Assembly: GCA_030770425.1 (NCBI GenBank)
Contig: JASJFT010000277.1
Coordinates: 1 to 52,466, forward strand
DNA length: 52,466 nt
DNA from: Darksidea phi
Taxonomy: Eukaryota > Ascomycota > Dothideomycetes > Pleosporales > Lentitheciaceae
Direction: 5' to 3'
A program made the position numbers and the translations under genes. This document shows, in pieces, positions 1-11,922 of the stretch; the stretch's first letter is position 1, and each line of letters opens with the position of its first letter. Below the pieces are notes generated by a model. That model ran no database searches, was not told the DNA's origin, and saw only the letters and a program-made list of their open reading frames with translations.

Positions 1-74
<74 letters not shown>
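1..74. repeat. 74-nt poly-C homopolymer at window edge
   Basis: The first 74 bases are all C, after which ordinary sequence begins. Fungal telomeres are usually CCCTAA arrays, so this is not a telomere. A run this long and pure at the edge suggests a contig end with a sequencing or assembly artefact, though a real homopolymer cannot be excluded. Nothing else is encoded here. Confidence 0.9.
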
Positions 75-3000
75 ACGTCTTAGGCAAATTCAAAACTAGA
101 AACCGAAGAATTACTGTAAGTACATCTACCGCATGATCTCGCTCTTGAAAAGGTACAAGTACGCTTGTCGTACCGAAACAAGCATAGCAGAAGAGTCTAT
201 AACGCATCTGCCACTGGCTCACGCTTGAGATGCACTGCATTGCGAACGAATGCCCTTCTAAGGATGTGTACTGCGCAGGCAAACGTTTTCTCACTCAGTT
301 CGACCAAAGACTTTTTTTTGGTGGATACGGCTATATGGTCACCGGCTACTGGCGTAGCATTAGATAGCGGAGCCAAAGCTCGATAGGAAGTGAATGGGGG
401 CTTTGCGGATGCTTCACGCAAGCGCATAGTTGGGTATGTCTGAATGACTGGAACCTCCAATTCAGTAAATACGAGCGATTTTAACAGGGACTTGGGGGGA
501 ATCAAACCTGGTTCTTCTACCGTTTCTGGTGTATTTGCCCAATGACGATATTCTATCACGAGACAGGGGCTGTAGCGGGGAGTGCGACAGAGTACTCAAA
601 AGTCGATTGGTGCTGGTCATTACGGTAGAGTGTCTCGTCTAAGCGGCGTAAGTTGGTTTGTGTGGTTGAGAAGAAAGAGCGCTTCTAATTTCTCCGAAAG
701 TATATTTTTCATGGCAGGAGCTGATCGGAGCTGTGCCGTGAACAGAGTTATGCAACTGACAGAGTTGTGCAATAGATTGATATTGCTCTAGAACCGAAAC
801 ATGCCAAAATTTTGGTCTTCTACGTTGGACATTGCTTTTAAGAGGTTGCAATATAAGCTGGTCGTCACGAAGCTGAACTCGCAGGGGATGCTCAGTGGAC
901 CGGATGGTTGTATCGTGAATCTGAGAGACTGGAGGAAATGGCTTGAAGCTCGTGGATAGGACCAGAACCGATACATTGCTGGGAACGGTGGCGGCCGTTG
1001 GGGGTTGTGCAAGATAGCGATGGCGAGAAGGCCGAACGGAATGAGAAATGCCACTGACCCTGAGTAGCTGAGCTTCTATCCGCGGGATCATAGATGACGA
1101 TGCACGTGGCGAGACTCCAAGTCTTTCGTAACACGGGTGTGCCGTGCTTGAGAAAGCTGAAGAGTCATGCCATCGGTTCTACGTTAGCGTAAGTGGGGGA
1201 ATGCTGTCGTGGCAAAACGTAAGGCCAAGTTCCCAAATCTGCTCTTGGCTTCCAACCGATTTGCGACCCATTGCAGATAGTCCATCATCTCTCGTCCGAT
1301 ACGTGCATCTGATGAACGGACGAGAAGTGTGCTGCTGGTGTAAAGGAAAATTTTGGTGAGGCTGAGGGTCGGCTGACTGCCTATCTTCTCTAAGTCGGTG
1401 GGAAATCGAACGTGCATGATTGGCGAGGGATGCACTGTCCTAGCGTATGTGGAGAAGGCTGAGAGCTGACGTTGTTGTGACAATATTGATTGAAGTTGAC
1501 CAGAGTACAAAGGGGCGTTTCTAGCGTATGTGGGGTTGCCCAGTACCTTGAGCTCCGCCAGGACATGACTTCCGGAGGAGGGCAAGAAGTCCGAGAGCTT
1601 TGACGACGATGTAGTAATGATTTCGGTCGAGATTTTTTGACATTGTGAGATGCGGAAACATATACAATTGTCCGGCGATGTGCTCGTTGATATTTGTCGG
1701 CAAGGCTGCAGCTAATGATACTAGCACAAGACTAAGCGCACGGATTTGCATTCATTCGCTAGTGGGACTGTATAATGTTCTGTTAGTGAAAATGAAAAGT
1801 AGTTATGATGGAGCTGCATAGCTGAGCGGACATCGGCGCACCTGTTTGTCGAGTATGCAGGATAACTCTTTTTGACAGATGAGTCAAGGTGCACAACTTC
1901 AACACAAGCACCTCGCACATGTGCGGCGTTTCCGCAACCCACGCAGAGCGATGGGCCGACGAGGGCGCCGACGAGCGACGAGCCGTGAACGAGGGCGTAG
2001 CGGCTCAATCGCTGGGAGATGACTGCGAGTGGAGGGAATCAGCACCCTGACAATGAGGACCATGCTACGTGGATCGCGTGAGCCAGATAGCACGTCGAGC
2101 TACCCGTGGAATGGCTTGACGTGATAAATTTTACCTTGGCAGTTGGGAACGAACCCGCTTGTCCAATTCCACGGTGGCGCTTTGATTGAGCGCTCACGCG
2201 CTTGCACGGGACGACTTCGATGTATCGGGGGTCGCTTTAATCATTTCATAGTCTTGGACGTCTACGCGATTACAGAAAGAGGCTCTGCCAGATAGCCCAG
2301 CTGATATTGTCTGCAGGCACTATCAAGTCCTTCCAGATAGAGGAATGGTCCTGATTCGTGGAAGCATGAGCAGGACGCCTCTTGCGGCCTAGGCGGAAGC
2401 GGACGCGGGTCACGTGCCGATTGATCGGAGGCTCCCGGACGACGCCGATTGGCTTGCATGGCGGCTGAAACGAAAGCGGACGAGGCATCATCCGCCGCCT
2501 CTTGCTTTGACTAGGCGAGCATCGATTGATGCCTGATCATATGCCCAAGCCCGTCTCTTCGAGGGCTGGAGAGGAATCGAGGTCGGCATGGACGAATCGG
2601 GTCGCTTGAATGTTAATTAGTGTTCGCCAAGCCCTCACCTCACATCTAATATTGTGTCACCAGCGACTTGTGCAAGGTTCCATACACCTGCACGAACCGC
2701 GAATCCAACTGATACCGCCCATCTGGCCTTCGTCCTGCCAGTGCAGCACTATCTTCTTCCGAGGACCCTGCATGCAGGCCCTAGTCGTCGCACTGCCAAT
2801 CTTGACATCCTCCATAAACCTTGTCCCCTCGCTATTGTCCACGCCGCCAGTTCTTTGGCAACCAATCGTCGGTTCTTTGTGCTCGAGAAGGAATGCGTGG
2901 TGGGCGTGATCGTCCTCGTGTGCACGAATCATCGAGGTACGATTCGGCTTTGTCTGAAAGGCGTGTGAACAGACCGAAGACGGGCGTTGACCGGGCCCTC

Positions 3001-3276
3001 CCGGTCCGCAAGACGACTGTTGGTGTTGGTCGCGTGCGACGGATGACAGGGTATCAGAGCCTTTGCATTGGGCGGGATACGTTCCTGCACTCTCCGTAGG
3101 CCATGTGGAGAAGTTGTGGGGTTCACAGCACATGGGCGTGCGATGACCTATCTGGACTAGCGCCGATGGCGTGTTGTGAATTGCGTGATTGCCTCCAAAT
3201 GTTCGTGCCAGAAAGGGGAACTCACCGCTCCCCCGTCATACCGCCTGCTCCACCCCACGGTTCGCTCCTCCCTGCC
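75..3276. other. 3.2 kb without a convincing gene
   Basis: Only short overlapping open frames occur on both strands, none with a recognisable domain or a consistent exon series. The one stretch worth noting is the minus-strand signal-peptide-like ORF at 1521-1751. The minus frames at 639-1091 and 1184-1585 could be remnants of a spliced or decayed gene downstream of it, but they carry no motif I recognise. The part around 1900-2500 is GC-rich and unremarkable. Confidence 0.5.
1521..1751 (-). CDS. Possible secreted-protein N-terminus (doubtful)
   Basis: The minus-strand ATG at 1751 opens a 76-codon frame that begins with a good secretion signal: MQIRAL, then a leucine/valine/alanine core, ending near ALPTN. 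The residues after about position 25 look like no known family. A GTATAT donor about 30 codons in could splice to a downstream frame, and the minus frame covering 1184-1585 is a candidate continuation, but I cannot settle an exon structure. It may be the first exon of a small secreted protein, a decayed gene, or chance. Confidence 0.25.
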   Translation of the reverse strand: MQIRALSLVLVSLAAALPTNINEHIAGQLYMFPHLTMSKNLDRNHYYIVVKALGLLALLRKSCPGGAQGTGQPHIR

Positions 3277-3282
3277 TATAAA
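3277..3282 (+). promoter_or_regulatory. TATA-like box before choline sulfatase
   Basis: TATAAA lies 230 nt upstream of the chosen ATG at 3513, in a pyrimidine-rich stretch typical of fungal core promoters. The implied 5' leader is about 200 nt. This is a motif match only. Confidence 0.4.
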
Positions 3283-3512
3283 GGCTTGCCTTCTCCTGGC
3301 CATCTAGATCTAGCCATATCTCGCTATCCACGGCCTCTTTTGCGTGCTCCCATCTCCTCTCCATTACCTTTTATTCCAGGTGCTAGCGTGCCTCTCAGCC
3401 ACACCCGCGGAACCCAACCGTGGTCCGTGTTGCCGGAGAATCTGGTCACCCGCAGACATCAATCCCCAGGTCACCCGAACCTCAACGACTCTTCATTGCC
3501 TTGTCCGCCACG

Positions 3513-5646
3513 ATGGCTCCTAGCCTCCTGCTGCAGCCAGATGAGTACCAGCCGTTCTTCTCTCCTGACGTGAAGCAGTTGCCAAAGTTAGGGAGCGTCC
3601 CGAGCGGCGTCTCGCTGGAGGTGCACGCACCTGCCGAGCAAAAGCTTTTTGTCAATTCTCCTTCTTCTCCTTCTGTCAATGGGAACGGCGATGCTGTTGC
3701 TGCAAATGGCTTCTCCGGCAGGGACGGTCACTTTGGCCGTCAGACGGGTGGCGAGCAGTTCGTCACTTCGCAGACTCTGTTAGAGAACGCTAGGAACTTT
3801 GCAACCAACAATGCGAGCACTGAAACGCCAAAGAAACCGAACATCTTGTACATTATGGCCGATCAGATGGCCGCACCCCTTCTCAAGATGAACAACCCAA
3901 ATTCGGTCATCAAGACACCTAACCTCGACGAGCTAGCTAAGACTGGCGTTGTCTTTTCCAGCGCCTATTGCAACTCGCCCCTTTGCGCACCTTCTAGGTT
4001 CACTATGTGCACTGGACAGCTTCCTTCAAAGATTGCAGGTTATGACAATGCCTCCGTTTTAAGCTCCGAGGTGCCTACCTATGCACACTATCTGCGACGC
4101 GAGGGATATGAGACTGCACTTGCCGGTAAGATGCACTTCATCGGCAAAGACCAGCTCCATGGATTCGAACACAGGTATGCAGCTGCCTTCAAACACTGCG
4201 GAAGCTCGCTCACTCGTCTTAGACTCACATCCGACATATACCCCGGCGACCTGGGTTGGACCGTGAACTGGGACAGGCCCGAGGAACGGCAGGAGTGGTA
4301 CCACAACATGTCTTCCGTAATGCAGGCTGGTCCCTGTGTTCGTTCGAACCAGCTGGATTACGACGAAGACGTTATGTATAAGGTAAGCAATTATGACAAG
4401 TCACCATTACCCTAGCACGTCGTGTGGGATTTTGAACACCGTCGAGCTTGAGGGCACCCACCACTATGCCTACTTAGCCCACTGATTCCGGAACTGCTGA
4501 CTCACTCAACAGTCCAAACAATATCTCTACGACTGGGTGCGCTCTGACCCGAAAACGCGTCGCCCCTTTGCCTTGACTGTCTCTCTGACGCATCCCCACG
4601 ATCCATACACCATGACGCAGGACTACTGGGATCAGTACGAGGGCGTCGATATTCCCTTGCCAGAAGTCAAGATTGCGCGAGAAGACCAAGACCCTCACTC
4701 TCAGCGCCTCATGAAGACGGTTGATCTGTGGAACAATCCAGTTCCAGATGAAGCCGCTATTCGGGCGCGTCGGGCCTACTTTGGGGCTTGCACCTTCGTG
4801 GATGACCAGATCGGAAAGCTTCGCAAGCTACTCAAAGACTGTCATCTGGACAAGGACACCGTCATTGTGTTTTCTGGCGACCATGGCGATATGCTCGGAG
4901 AGCGGGGGCTCTGGTACAAGATGTCCTGGTTTGAGAACAGTGCGCGTGTACCTATGATCATCAACTATCCACCCAAGTTTGCGCCAAAGCGTGTCACCGA
5001 ATCGGTCTCTACTATGGATCTGCTGCCGACATTCGTGGATCTTGCAGGAGGCGACGCTTCGGCCATTCTCCCTATCGACGGAGTCAGTCTCTACGATTAT
5101 CTCATCTCGGACAAGCCTGGTTTGGATGAAGTGTACGGCGAGTATATGGGAGAGGGTACCATAACTCCTGTTATGATGATCCGACGTGGGCCATGGAAGT
5201 ACACAACGTCTCTTGCCGACCCTCCACAGCTCTTTAACTTGGTAGAGGACCCCCAGGAGCTGAACAACCTCGCTACATCCCTCAAGCCCGAGTACGCGCA
5301 AGTGTTCTCTGCCTTTGAAGCGGAGGCACATAAGAAGTGGGATTTGCAAAAGATTCACCGGGATGTACTGATGGCCCAACGTCGGCGCCAGCTGTGCTGG
5401 GAAGCGTTGCAGATTGGTACGTACAGGCACCAACAAATTACATCGCACAATGCTGACGAGCCCACAGGCCGCAAAGACGTCTGGGACTACCAGCCGCCGC
5501 CCATGGAGAAGGATAAGTACATCCGCTCTCACCTTGAGCTTGATGAGCTTGAGCGTCGCGCGCGCTACCCAGTGGTCGACGGTCTTGGTCGCGTGAATAC
5601 AGCTTCTGCGAGCCATCATGGCGTTGCTGGAGCCTGCGGTGAGTAA
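3513..5646 (+). CDS. Choline sulfatase (arylsulfatase family)
   Basis: Hydrolyses choline-O-sulfate to choline and sulfate, a sulfur- and osmolyte-scavenging reaction. Exons are 3513-4382, 4513-5416 and 5468-5646, giving about 650 residues. The catalytic domain starts near residue 107 with PNILYIMADQ, whose aspartate binds the metal. The sulfatase signature CAPSR has the cysteine (about residue 158) that is converted to formylglycine. GDHGDMLGERGLW and the C-terminal LDELERRARYP block fit choline sulfatases better than general arylsulfatases. The start at 3513 has a good context (GCCACGATGG); an in-frame GTG upstream is not used. Oddities: a Ser/Gly/Asn-rich N-terminal extension of about 106 residues is longer than I expect, and the second intron is 51 nt with no stop, so retaining it would add 17 residues in frame. 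A GTGAGT just before the stop could be a further donor, leaving the last residues uncertain. Confidence 0.9.
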
Positions 5647-6227
5647 AAATACCGACTTCCATTCTTCGCATGCTTCAACGGCCCCTCATTTTCTTCTATG
5701 TTTGCACGCGGAGGTTTTTGTTCATGTTCAATGGTCGGGAATAGCATGTCAGGGGGAAAGTACAGGCGTATCTGAGCGACTTCTTGTCTCATTTTTCTTC
5801 ATCACGGCTCCACCATGTATTGAGCGTTTTAGCGGGTCGTCATTTGAAGGGTTAAAACTATACTTCTCTGTGGAAAGAGTTTGGACGAGGGTGGCGCTAC
5901 TGGATGTACGTAGAGTCATGAGTGAACTTTGACTATGGACTTAGTCAACATTCGATTTGCTACCCTGAACTTATTGTGGGACTTTAGTTATGGTGTGGGT
6001 GTGGCTGTCAAGCTCTTAACATGTAGCAAATCAGAGGTGATTTAAATAGTTCGCCCCCCGGAGTAACCCACGTGACGCTATCGCCACACCTATGCAACCG
6101 TCGAGATTGAAGGAAGCTGGACCTACACTTTGCATAACCCAAGCACCGTCAACCCACACCGCAACGCACGCGCGACGCGGACTTCTTACACAATCTCGCT
6201 CTGCTCAGAAACTGTCCAATAATCACC
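5647..6227. other. Intergenic region, sulfatase 3' to E2 promoter
   Basis: No gene is visible. The last 170 nt before the E2 start hold a CACGTG box (6069-6074), described separately, and a run rich in CA and ACGC. Short open frames here have no family resemblance. Confidence 0.6.
6069..6074. promoter_or_regulatory. CACGTG E-box upstream of the E2 gene
   Basis: The palindrome CACGTG sits about 155 nt upstream of the E2 ATG in the sequence CCCACGTGACG. Fungal bHLH factors of the Cbf1/Pho4 type bind this core. The site is a sequence match and its use is not shown. Confidence 0.35.
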
Positions 6228-6901
6228 ATGTCTACCGCCGCTCGCCGTCGGTTGATGCGAGACTTCAAGGTGCGCCTCCCGGGCTTGCGCCAGTTTGCTC
6301 CGTAGTGTCGAGTAAACGCACGATGCTACATACTTGTTGTGAGAAGGCTCCGCTAACATCTCTTTACTGTAGCGCATGCAAACCGACCCTCCCGCCGGTG
6401 TCTCCGCATCGCCCATCGCCGACAATGTCATGACCTGGTATGGCACCCCGCACGCGACCACCGTCTCTTGGGGACTTCCACTCACAACCGCGCAGGAACG
6501 CCGTAATCATTGGACCCGCAGATACGCCCTTTGAAGACGGCACATTTAGGTTGGTGATGCAATTCGAGGAGGCGTATCCGAACAAACCCCCGGGGGTGAA
6601 ATTCATCAGCCAGATGTTCCATCCCAACGTATACGGCACCGGAGAGCTTTGTCTGGACATCTTGCAGAACAGGTGGAGTCCCACGTATGACGTGGCAGCT
6701 ATCTTAACCAGCATTCAAAGGTGAGTGCAGGGGCTGGACTTGAGATAGAGGGGTCCGTCGTACTGATGGTGGCACAGCCTGCTTAACGACCCGAACACAT
6801 CTTCCCCCGCCAACGTCGAAGCGTCGAATCTTTACAAGGATAACCGTCGGGAGTACACCAAGCGTGTGCGCGAGACGGTAGAGAAGAGCTGGGAGGACTG
6901 A
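6228..6901 (+). CDS. RAD6: Ubiquitin-conjugating enzyme E2, Rad6/Ubc2 type
   Basis: E2 enzyme that carries ubiquitin for histone H2B and PCNA mono-ubiquitination and N-degron turnover; acts in nucleus and cytosol. Exons are 6228-6269, 6373-6437, 6496-6720 and 6778-6901, giving 151 residues, the usual fungal Rad6 length. The N-terminus [16 protein letters not shown], the [15 protein letters not shown] active-site block with the catalytic cysteine at residue 88, and [18 protein letters not shown] are all hallmarks. The protein ends soon after the UBC fold, without the long acidic tail of yeast Rad6, as in other filamentous fungi. All splice joints preserve the family sequence. The gene name rests on the family pattern. 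Confidence 0.95.
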
Positions 6902-7590
6902 GGCGGGTGGGGTGCAATTGCAGACAAAGCATGACATAACGGCGACATGATGGCAAGTGCATGTGAGGAGTTTCTAGAAATTGGGCAGCGGTCACATTAG
7001 TATGAACTGTCTTGTGGTCTTCTTTCTCATAGCGAAGGCGTCATGGTTCATTTGGATATATTACGAGGCGGTCTGGCGTTCTAGTCTCAATATGCATTAA
7101 GACTATCTTGACACTTAGCCCGACTTTATTTCTAACATATGATAAACATCTCCAAGTGAATCGCGTGCATGGCTGGCGAGGTCAGCGGAACTGCGTCACG
7201 GCCGTTGGCTGTTGCGCGGGCGTCGCGCTAGTCGGCTGCGGCCCTGCATTCGATGTCAACATGAACAACGGGTCGACTCGCTCAGACGCTGCAAAATCCT
7301 GGCTCCTCTCGCCAGCCCGCCCGCTACTGCCTCCCCCTCCAGCACTGCACCTCCGATCCGCGCCGACATTCATCTCGCCGCGTTGCGCTACGCTGAAACG
7401 GGGTGCTATACCTCATTTTCCCCCTAGGCGGCGGGGCCAGTCATTTCCAACAACGCGCCGAGCCTTCTTATACTACAACAGGTACCACGACAGCAGTTGG
7501 CAGCGACGCACGACGCCCCGCATCCGAGAGTGCGCGCCGAACTAGAATACTGAGGCCGCTGGGCCGGAGACGCGATATTGTGTTGCCATC
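6902..7590. other. Intergenic region between E2 and kinesin
   Basis: No gene is visible. The half nearest the kinesin is GC- and C-rich with short overlapping open frames on both strands, as expected of a promoter and 5' leader. Confidence 0.6.
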
Positions 7591-10500
7591 ATGTCGTAAG
7601 TGGCCTAGGCGGATGCGGAGGGCAAGGGGAGAATGAACTAACAAGTGCGTGTCTGCAGGAGCTCCAACACGATAAAAGGTGCGAGCCGTACTCCAATACG
7701 GTATAGAATGCTAGAGTGCACATTACTGACTGGTACCGTCCAGTGGTGGCGCGGTTCCGCCCGCAGAACAAAGTCGAAATAGCTAGCGGCGGAGAACCCA
7801 TAGTGGAATTCAAAGAGGATGACACATGTGCGATTCAGGTACAAGCGCCTCCGATGCCATCACAGAGGGACAGTGCTAACCGCACGCGCTGCAGTCGAAA
7901 GAGGCCTCCGGGGCCTTCACCTTCGACCGGGTGTTCGACATGACCTCGCGCCAGGTGGACGTTTTCGACTATTCCATCCGCCCGACCGTCGACGATATCC
8001 TAAATGGCTACAATGGCACCGTGTTTGCTTACGGCCAAACCGGCGCGGGAAAGTCGTATACCATGATGGGAACCAATATTGACGACGAGGTGGGCAAGGG
8101 TATCATTCCACGCATCGTTGAACAGATATTTGCAAGCATACTGGCTTCTCCAAGCAACATCGAGTACACGGTTCGGGTCAGCTATATGGAAATATACATG
8201 GAACGCATTAGGGATCTTCTGGTGCCGCAAAACGACAACCTTCCCGTGCATGAAGAGAAGAACAAGGGTGTGTATGTAAAAGGCTTGCTGGAGGTATATG
8301 TTGCAAGCGTGGAAGAGGTCTTTGAGGTCATGCGGAGAGGCGGAGACGCGCGAGTGGTTGCGTCTACGAACATGAACGCCGAGTCTTCGCGATCGCATTC
8401 CATTTTCGTCATCACCGTCACACAAAAGAACGTCGAGACGGGTTCCATGAAGAGCGGGCAGCTTTTCTTGGTCGATCTGGCTGGCTCAGAAAAGGTTGGA
8501 AAGACGGGAGCAAGCGGACAAACACTGGAAGAGGCGAAGAAGATCAACAAAAGTCTGAGTGCTCTGGGTATGGTCATCAACTCGCTGACAGACGGCAAAT
8601 CATCACACATTCCTTATCGAGATTCAAAACTCACGCGTATTCTGCAAGAATCGCTAGGCGGCAATTCCCGGACAACGCTGATCATCAATTGCTCGCCAAG
8701 TAGCTACAACGATGCGGAAACTCTGAGTACTCTGCGATTTGGTATGCGAGCGAAGTCAATCAAGAACAAGGCCAAGGTGAATGCGGAACTCAGTCCAGCC
8801 GAGCTTAAAGCAATGCTCAAGAAAGCCCAAGGACAAGTCACAACGTTCGAATCATATATTGCCAACCTTGAGGGCGAAGTTGCTATTTGGCGATCTGGAG
8901 AAACTGTACCCAAGGAAAGATGGACACCCGCACTGGAGATGGGACCAAGTACAAGCAAAAAAGCTCCCACGACCCCCTCACGAGCACAGACACCGTCGAG
9001 GTTAGACGCTACGAAAGCCTCAGAGACACCCTCAAGACCAGATTCGAGATTGGAGCTCGAACGCGCTAGCACACCTAGCATACCGTTAGATAAAGACGAG
9101 AAGGACGAGTTCCTGAGAAGAGAAAATGAGCTTCAGGACCAAGTCGCAGAAAGGGAGACGCAGCTCGCCAAGACCGAGGATCAATTGAAGACGGTGAAGG
9201 AGGAGCTCCTGTACTTCAAAGAGCGGGATGCCAAGTCCAACAAGGATAATGAACGGGTGAACCTAGAACTCAACGAACTAAAGATGCAAGTCGAGAAGCT
9301 CAACTTTGAGCACAAGGAGGCCTTCATCACCATGGATGGCCTAAAGGATGCCAATGCGGAGCTCACGACGGAGCTAGACGATGTCAAACAGCAACTTCTC
9401 GATGCACGAATGAACGCCAAAGAGACAAATGCAGCGCTGGATGAGAAGAAGAAAAAGAAAGCAGAAGCTATGGCGCAGATGATGGCCGGATTTGACCTCG
9501 GCGGTGAAGTGTTCAGTGAGAACGAGCGCACAATCCGGAAGATCATCGAACAGTTAGATGCTCTTTACGACATGAGCTCAACCGGCGAAGCTGTTGCTCC
9601 AGATGCCATACAAGAGGTTCGCGAGAAGCTTGTAGAAACACAAGGCATAGTTCGACAAGCAGAGTTATCTCTGAATGCTCGGAACGATGAGGACAGCGCC
9701 CACGGTCGGCGGCGTGAAGCGCTCGAGGCACGCATCGCAGAGCTGCAGCAGTCATATGAGGAAATACTTGAGCGCAACCTTTCGGATGCAGACAAGGAGG
9801 AGCTCAAAGAACGACTCGCGGGAGCCTACATCGCGCGACAAGAAGGCAACGCCGAGCTTGCTGAAGAGCTTAAGCAAGACTTGGCCCGCAAGACGGAGGA
9901 AAACCAGAGACTCAACACGGAGATCGATAATCTGCAACAACGCATCAAGAGTGGCGCTATCGCTAACGGCGTGGCGAACGGCATCAATGGCAAGACGGTG
10001 CAACAGCAAATCGCCGAGTTCGACAACATGAAGAAGAGCCTGATGCGAGATCTACAGAACAGGTGCGAGCGGGTAAGTAACATCTGCCTCTATCCGACCT
10101 CTTTGCATGAGATGCAAGCAATTAACCATTTTGGATAAACAGGTCGTCGAGCTGGAAATCTCGCTAGACGAAACACGCGAGCAATACAACAACGTCCTTC
10201 GTACCTCCAACAACCGCGCGCAGCAAAAGAAGATGATGTTCCTGGAACGCAATCTCGAGCAGCTCACTGTTGTTCAACGACAACTTGTCGAGCAAAACTC
10301 CTCCTTGAAGAAGGAGGTAGCGATCGCAGAGCGCAAGCTAATAGCGCGCAATGAGCGCATACAAAGCCTAGAGCAGCTGCTACAAGACAGTCAAGAGAAA
10401 CTAACAGCAGCGAATCATCGGTATGTGGAGATTTCTTCTTATCTATACCTCCTGGGACGAGCTTGGAATGCAAAGCTCTCTGAACTCTCTCCTCTATTCA

Positions 10501-10868
10501 CATACGAGGGACTCCATCCGAACAAATCCTCAACATCCCATCTCCTTGCCTCCTCTTCTTCCGCCCCCGATGACTGGACCCTCATTAACGGACACCATAG
10601 CTTCGAAGCCCAACTTACAACCGTCAAAGAGCGCCTTGAAGCTGCTAAGCAGGGCTCCACGCGCGGTCTTGGGTCGCCTACTTCGGGTGCTTCTTTTGCG
10701 TTTGGGGGCGCAGGTGGGTCTAGGATTGCGAAGCCTCTGCGTGGCGGCGGAGGACCGGTGCAGGATGGACCGGTACTGCCCGTGTTGAGCAATTTGCAGG
10801 CGCAGGAAGCGGGTCAGGGTGGTGGGCAGGGGAAGAGGACGAGTTGGTTCTTCAATCAGAGGTCGTAA
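7591..10868 (+). CDS. Conventional kinesin (kinesin-1) heavy chain
   Basis: Plus-end-directed microtubule motor for vesicle and organelle transport in hyphae. Six exons: 7591-7595, 7659-7678, 7744-7838, 7895-10072, 10143-10420 and 10601-10868, giving 947 residues, close to other fungal kinesin-1 proteins. Residues 1-40 are split over three tiny exons reading MSSSNTIKVVARFRPQN. The motor domain has the P-loop GQTGAGKSYT (near residue 90), switch I NMNAESSRSHSIF and switch II LVDLAGSEKVGKTGA. A long coiled coil follows from about residue 400, then a Gly-rich tail ending SWFFNQRS. The last intron (10421-10600) is 180 nt and open in frame, so retention would insert 60 residues into the tail; the spliced join reads smoothly from HRF into EAQL, which I take as the main form. 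Confidence 0.95.
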
Positions 10869-11887
10869 AGAGAGACAGACTTGGATAGCGATTATCTTGG
10901 GCATAGTTTTGGCGAGAACGAGGTGGTGGCGGTTGGCGTTTTCGGTGTTTGCGGCTAGAGAGGGGTTAAGAGATGATATGGTTCGTTTCTTCCATGATTG
11001 TGTCGGAGGACGATTGTGTGAATCATAATGAGCTGCTATGCGGTGCATTCGTGGGCGTTTGTTGGGTCCGCGGTTTTTTTAGCTTATATATCCCCCATCC
11101 AACACAACACTCCGATAGACGAGTACTGGACGTGCACTTTGTAAGTGAAGTCGTCCATATTCATGGTTCATGAATTGAGTACTTGGTCCGTGGAGGTTTT
11201 GCTAGATCATGCAGCGCCAATCAGGTACAAGCCTCCCCAAGCTTGTTCGTCGCCTTCTAGAGCCCGCAGGGTGCTGCAGACCAGAGATTTGATGCCCGCT
11301 ATACATCAATGCTTCGTCCATGTGCAGACTATATAGTTACCGCCGGCTCATTATTTATTCCTTACTTCCACAACCCGTCTAAACCCGACCCGCTTCTCCA
11401 TTTCATCTTACTCCCTCCGATCCGCCACATCGTACATCCCCATTTCTGGCCCGTCTTATTTATTGAAAAGTGATTACCGCAGGGGACCTCCGCGTGTTGC
11501 ACTTTCCGTATCCTGGGTAGTTTAGCGCCACAAACAAAGCCGAAAGTGACCTTTTTGACGCCTAACGGCGAATAAGGTATCGAGGGCGCTGTTGGGGAGT
11601 AATACCGATTTGCTACTAATACGCACGTATGTCACCTTTGTTAGAGCCTTCCCGTGCGTTTGCCTGTCGTCGCCCGCGGGCGTCGGTGTACCCAAGGCGA
11701 TGACAAATTTAGCGAGAATGATTCCCTTCGCCGGGGGCAGAAAATGAAGCGAGAGTTCGAAGAAAATGTTGGGTGGTCTGGATCTATAGGATGTGACCCG
11801 TCGGAACAGGTAGGAGCTGCAGTAGCAAAAATGACCCAAAATGGTAGAAATGTTGCTGAAATGATGTGATAATATTTGTGTAAACTA

Positions 11888-11922
<35 letters not shown>

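Noticed and set aside
1..74. Telomere
   Set aside because: No CCCTAA/TTAGGG units; only a C homopolymer.
2657..3133. 158-codon minus-strand frame upstream of choline sulfatase
   Set aside because: Cys/Gly/His-rich with no signal peptide or motif, overlapped by other frames on both strands; nothing supports it as a gene.
4828..5619. 263-codon minus-strand frame within choline sulfatase
   Set aside because: Antisense shadow of a well-supported catalytic domain; no recognisable domain.
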